Assembly (NCBI GenBank): GCA_037951105.1
Contig: JBAMJV010008033.1
Span: 34,853 to 98,852 of the forward strand
DNA from: Echinarachnius parma
Taxonomy: Eukaryota > Echinodermata > Echinoidea > Clypeasteroida > Echinarachniidae
Length of the DNA stretch: 64,000 bases
Reading direction: 5' to 3'
In this document: positions 59,916-64,000 of the stretch, piece after piece
Layout: every line of letters starts with the position of its first letter
How positions within the stretch are numbered: position 1 is the stretch's first letter
Notes under the pieces: model-generated
The model's database searches: none
Told to the model about the DNA's origin: nothing
The model's input: the letters and a program-made list of their open reading frames with translations, nothing else
Position numbers and translations under genes: made by a program

Positions 59916-62060
59916 ATCAGTCCGACCATGCTACACCACTATTGACTTACGATCGCTTGAAATAGCCAACAACATGGGCAATACAATAATTTTCTCTTCC
60001 TTATTTCTTTTTTATTATGAGGTGCAAAACAAATACCAGATGTTCAATTGATGTGGCAGTAGGAATTGACAAATGGCTCTATTTGTATTTGTTTGTATTT
60101 GCTCGGTATGCCTTTTTCCCATGCAGAAATGACGGACTGCCAGTAACAATCTCATACTTTATTGTAATGTTCAAAATGAATAAAATAAATTCAGAAATAT
60201 TTTGTAGACGTTTTGAGCAGATGGTATTAATGGATGTATTGAAATAGATAGATTAATCAAAAATAGTAGGAAATAATGAACATGATATTTTTTTGCCTTG
60301 TTGAAAATGAATTGGAAACAAATACATTGATGATATTTTTACTTTAAAGGGGTAGTACAGTTTTGGTAAGGCTGAACTTTAGTAACCAAAACCTGCACAG
60401 TAACATAACAAACTAATATTTATAACCCCACCATGCTCGAAAGGTATACAAAAATACAAAACCTGTTATCATTCAAAAAGCGCCATTAAAACACGAGAGG
60501 GCGCTCTCTAATAAGGCATTGGTTTCATCCATTTTTCATACAAAATTATGCATGTGATGTGTTGAAATAATGATTAAATAGAGAGATCATCAACAACTAT
60601 TTAAAAACCGCTTTTGAAATTTTTTGAAAAATGTAAGCATTTTTTTTTTTTTTTTTCAAAAAATCATCGTATTTATTTGGGGCTATAAATTAAATGGGAC
60701 GGAGATGCCAAGCATCATATATAGATATATTGATATTAGACACACACGCAAAATTATGATTTTTGCCTTCGACAGAGAATCTGCCAGATTCTAAAGATCA
60801 GGCTCTATTTTATCACATTGGCGTTTTTTTATAGCGGATATGCAGTTCTCACCATTTTTTTTTCTTCAATTTTGTGAAGGAAAAAAAAAACAATTGCTTA
60901 ATATCAAAATGTTTGCAGTTAATAACTGCAAGTAAAGGTAAATATTTATTATATCTGAGGTTATCAGATATCACATAATATTTGGATCAAAACTTAATTG
61001 ATTTGTTTACTATTAGTATTAAAAAGCACCAATACATTTGAACTCTTATGTACTAAAAAAAAAGTCAATCATTATGATTTCTATTTGTATTTCACAATGC
61101 ATGTTCTTCTGGTTTTAGAATTTGTTTTTGTTGAATCGGCAGTCAACTGCAAAATTGAATAAATATTCAAGCGTATGTCCTTACAAAACAACAGACCATG
61201 TGTTCCTTGTCCATTATTGTTCTACTGTATTTAATTTAGTCAACACAACTCGTGACATAGGTAAATGTGGACAAATATTTACTTCATTCAATTGAGCAAG
61301 GTCATTGTTCATTTTGTTCATATTTATTTGTTTCTTTTTTTGTCGTACTTGCACATTAAAGTGATCAGTTAACTTCATATGGTCTTTCCGAAAGTGGTAT
61401 TTTCAAGAGACTTCAACAAAATCACTAGAAGTTTCTTCTGAATGATGTGTGATAGTTTCATAGAAAAGGACCACTGATTCCCTAGTGAAAAAGTGAGCGT
61501 TTATGTACAATTTTTGTCACCTACTGCCCATTAATTTTACTATAATCGAAAGCGTTCGAAGCGTTCTGGAACGGTTATCAATTCAGTAATAAATAGCTCC
61601 ATAATAAGGGAGACAATTTAACAAAATATATAAATAAAATGTAGTCTTCTGTTACCATAAGCGGAACAACGTGGTACAAGAGAAATTTAAAAGCTCCAAG
61701 TGATTTTGGTTGAATTTTACAAAGTTAATGGATCACTTTAATTATGTGGTTTTGGTGCCTGTGATGTATTATATGAATCTGATACCAGGTAAACTTCAGA
61801 AAATACATACTTGTGGTTGGAGTTTTTGAAAGGCTGGACTTTTGAAAGTGCATGTATGTATGTTTGTTTTTGTTATTTTGTATACCTTGATGTTTTATCT
61901 GTGTGTGTGTATAATACATATATATTGCAATGCACATTTATTCGGGAATTATTCTGTGACATTTGCTCGGTCATTGATTTGTTCATAAACCAACATAATT
62001 GTTTTAACACTAACATTATGATCCCATAACCTAATTCTAAATGTGATAATCATAACCTTA
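58371..62060. other. Downstream non-coding, repeats
   Basis: No gene is visible. Contents include Tigger-like and TTGCCTATGGGAACC repeats (58420-58710), an 92-bp CCCGTTTAGGACTGG element (59388-59480), C runs (59625-59642, 59880-59915), the left part of a family C element (60344-60620) and a TTAAAGTGATC MITE (61356-61743). Short open frames at 58400-59030 are AT-rich, hydrophobic and show no recognised similarity. Confidence 0.55.
61356..61743. mobile_element. TTAA-flanked MITE, family B
   Basis: The ends TTAAAGTGATCAGTTAACTT and AAGTTAATGGATCACTTTAA are inverted repeats over about 20 bp. At 388 bp it is close to the 386 bp of family A, whose ends differ by few bases, so the two are probably sister families. 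Partial relatives are at about 1255-1500, 18546-18800, 46210-46370 and 48365-48465. Confidence 0.8.
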
Positions 62061-62094
62061 CACTAATTTTCACCAACCATTCCCACCTGAAAGA

Positions 62095-62870
62095 ACACAG
62101 TCAGTGTGTGTCACAGTGTGAAAACACTGTTTTAATGATGCGTTCACAGTATGTAACATAGTGTGTTCACACTGTGTATCACAATGTGCTCACAGTGTGA
62201 TAAGTATTAAAACGCTCCAATTTAACATACTTATATATAGTGTGTTTCACTGTGGTCTACACTGTAAAACACAGTGAGCCACAGTATTCACACTGATCCA
62301 TACTGTAAGACAGTGAGCCACACTGGTCAACGCTGCAAGACTGTGCCACCCTGCTCACATTGTGGTCCACAATATACAACACAGATTGCCACCCTGTTCA
62401 TAATGTGGTACACATTGTAAAACACAATGTTCTATGTGTGTTTACACTGTGGTACACACTGTAAAACACAATGTTCTACAGTGTTCACACTGTGGCACAC
62501 TGTGTTTCTTTCCAGCAGGAATGCTAAATTGGCTGTAAGACAGTGTGCCACCGTGTTCAAACTGTGGTACACACTGTAAAACACAATGTTCTACAGTGTT
62601 CACACTGTGGCACACGGTGTTTCTTTCCAGCAGGAATGCTAAATTGGCTGTAAGACAGTGTGCCACCGTGTTCAAACTGTGGTACACACTGTAAAACACA
62701 ATGTTCTACAGTGTTCACACTGTGGCACACGGTGTTTCTTTTCAGCAGGAATGCTAAATTGGCTGTAAGACAGTGCCACCATGTTCACACTGTGGTACAC
62801 ACTGTAAAACAATGTTCTACAGTGTTCACACTGTGGTCCACACTGTGTTTCTTTCCAGCAGGAATGCTAA
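62095..62870. repeat. CACTGTG-rich region with 115-bp minisatellite
   Basis: 62095-62500 is a dense, irregular field of CACTGTG/CACAGTG palindromic words. From about 62440 a regular 113-115 bp unit follows. CAGCAGGAATGCTAAA recurs at 62513, 62628, 62743 and 62856, and each unit includes TTCTACAGTGTTCACACTGT. Frames on both strands are by-products. Confidence 0.9.
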
Positions 62871-62879
62871 ACGGGCGTG

Positions 62880-64000
62880 GCGATAACAATCCTAGGGAGC
62901 CATTGTCACCGGAGCTGAAATGTTGTGTCACCACAAAAATAAATACATATTAAGTGTACACACAAGCAAACAAGCTAGCAAACAAACACTCAAAAACATA
63001 ATTCATATACGTAGTCCCGTCTGTACCTCGATCAGGGTAGCTAGACTACATGTGAAGAGCTTAATTCCAAAAAGCTCTAAATTCTCTTTTTGTTAACTTT
63101 CGAAACAAACGGGTTTCAGTTGCCCAACTTTGTACACACGCCTATGGGAATATGAAATGAAACGTTCTATACTTTGATTTTGATTGAGTCATTTGTCCTA
63201 TAATTTGTATGTTTAGATAGCTACGTAGCTTATTAATGTATTGATCAATTTTTATCGAAAGTGGATTTACCGCCTTTTGGAACTATACTAAAATTCAACT
63301 TCAGTGTCATTGCCCTGCTGTCAGGGCAATCTTTAGTAGAAACAAACAAAACAAATCCGCCAAAATGCTCCGCCCGCCGGAATGGGAAATAAAAAAAATT
63401 ATACCGAAATGAATCAAAGTCCCCAAAAATAAAAACCAATATCCCGACAATTCAATTCATTACCGATTTACCGTCCCGAAATTCCGCATCAATTTTGACT
63501 GTAATTTCTGTAAAGCTAGATGTAGTTACTACTGTACTGTATATTGCCGCGCAGTGCAGTACATTTAAGAAATGGTTAGTTGTAAGATTTTGTTTCTAAT
63601 CTCCTTTGTTTAGGTAATCGGACCGAGGTAATAGTTATTATTTTGTCATCGATCATATCCTTCGCTAGCCATCAATTTAATATAATTTATGAAAAGCATT
63701 AAATGAAATGACGAAAGAACGACAATCACGGAAATGGACAGTATATAATCATGGTTATTCTGATATTCTGCAGGGATAAATTCGGCAAAGAAGCATATAT
63801 ATTTCACATAAATTATCTTGAAGAACCTGCTGTATAACTAGAGGTATAATACGTTACAAGAAAAAGGGGGGCAATGCCTCCACCCCCCCCCCCCCCCCCC
63901 TCCACCAAGTGTAGTGGGATTCTGGGGCCATCTTTACATCGTAATATGTACAGTATGGTACCTAGTTACAAAGAGCTATTGAATTAAACAAAAACGAACT
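62880..64000. other. Non-coding end of window
   Basis: No supported gene. The sequence is AT-rich with a C run at 63882-63900 and a GCGCAGTGCAGTACA stretch at 63550. Nothing further was recognised. Confidence 0.5.

Noticed and set aside
62442-62953. Repetitive Cys/His frames on both strands
   Set aside because: By-products of the 115-bp minisatellite.

Overview
The window is animal nuclear DNA: intron-rich genes with GT-AG splice sites, long AT-rich non-coding stretches, many microsatellites and a very dense load of small DNA transposons. Protein similarity, a tRNA-derived SINE and repeat types common in marine invertebrates suggest an invertebrate deuterostome, most likely an echinoderm. 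That placement is inference; no species-specific marker was seen.

Three protein-coding genes can be reconstructed exon by exon with consistent reading phase. (1) A septin of the SEPT2 type on the + strand, CDS 4192-19045, 12 coding exons, 369 residues, with a probable 3'UTR intron at 19076-19654. (2) TRMT44, a predicted tRNA (uracil-2'-O-)-methyltransferase with a C-terminal CCCH finger, on the - strand, CDS 35406 down to 26343, 10 exons, 927 residues. (3) An unrecognised multi-pass membrane protein on the + strand, CDS 35664-58125, 8 exons, 391 residues, with a last intron of about 15.9 kb. Septin and TRMT44 converge. TRMT44 and the membrane protein diverge from a 257-bp shared promoter that contains a perfect GTCACGTGAC E-box.

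Layout: 1-4191 upstream repeats, including a 1.5-kb foldback element; 4192-22881 septin; 22882-25779 convergent intergenic repeats; 25780-35406 TRMT44 with a 199-bp 3' repeat array; 35407-35663 promoter; 35664-58125 membrane protein, with a second foldback element, satellites, a SINE, a truncated LINE, a Penelope-like remnant and a Crypton-like fragment in its introns; 58126-64000 repeats and a CACTGTG-rich minisatellite, no convincing gene.

The most unusual signal is that all three genes carry broken, direct-repeat copies of their own exon edges beside the real exon. The period is close to 200 bp each time (about 190-236, once 154-180). In two places a MITE now sits inside the duplication, and removing its length restores about 200 bp. 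A second theme is that at least five miniature-element families end in TTAAAG...CTTTAA, which suggests a shared TTAA-targeting transposase source.
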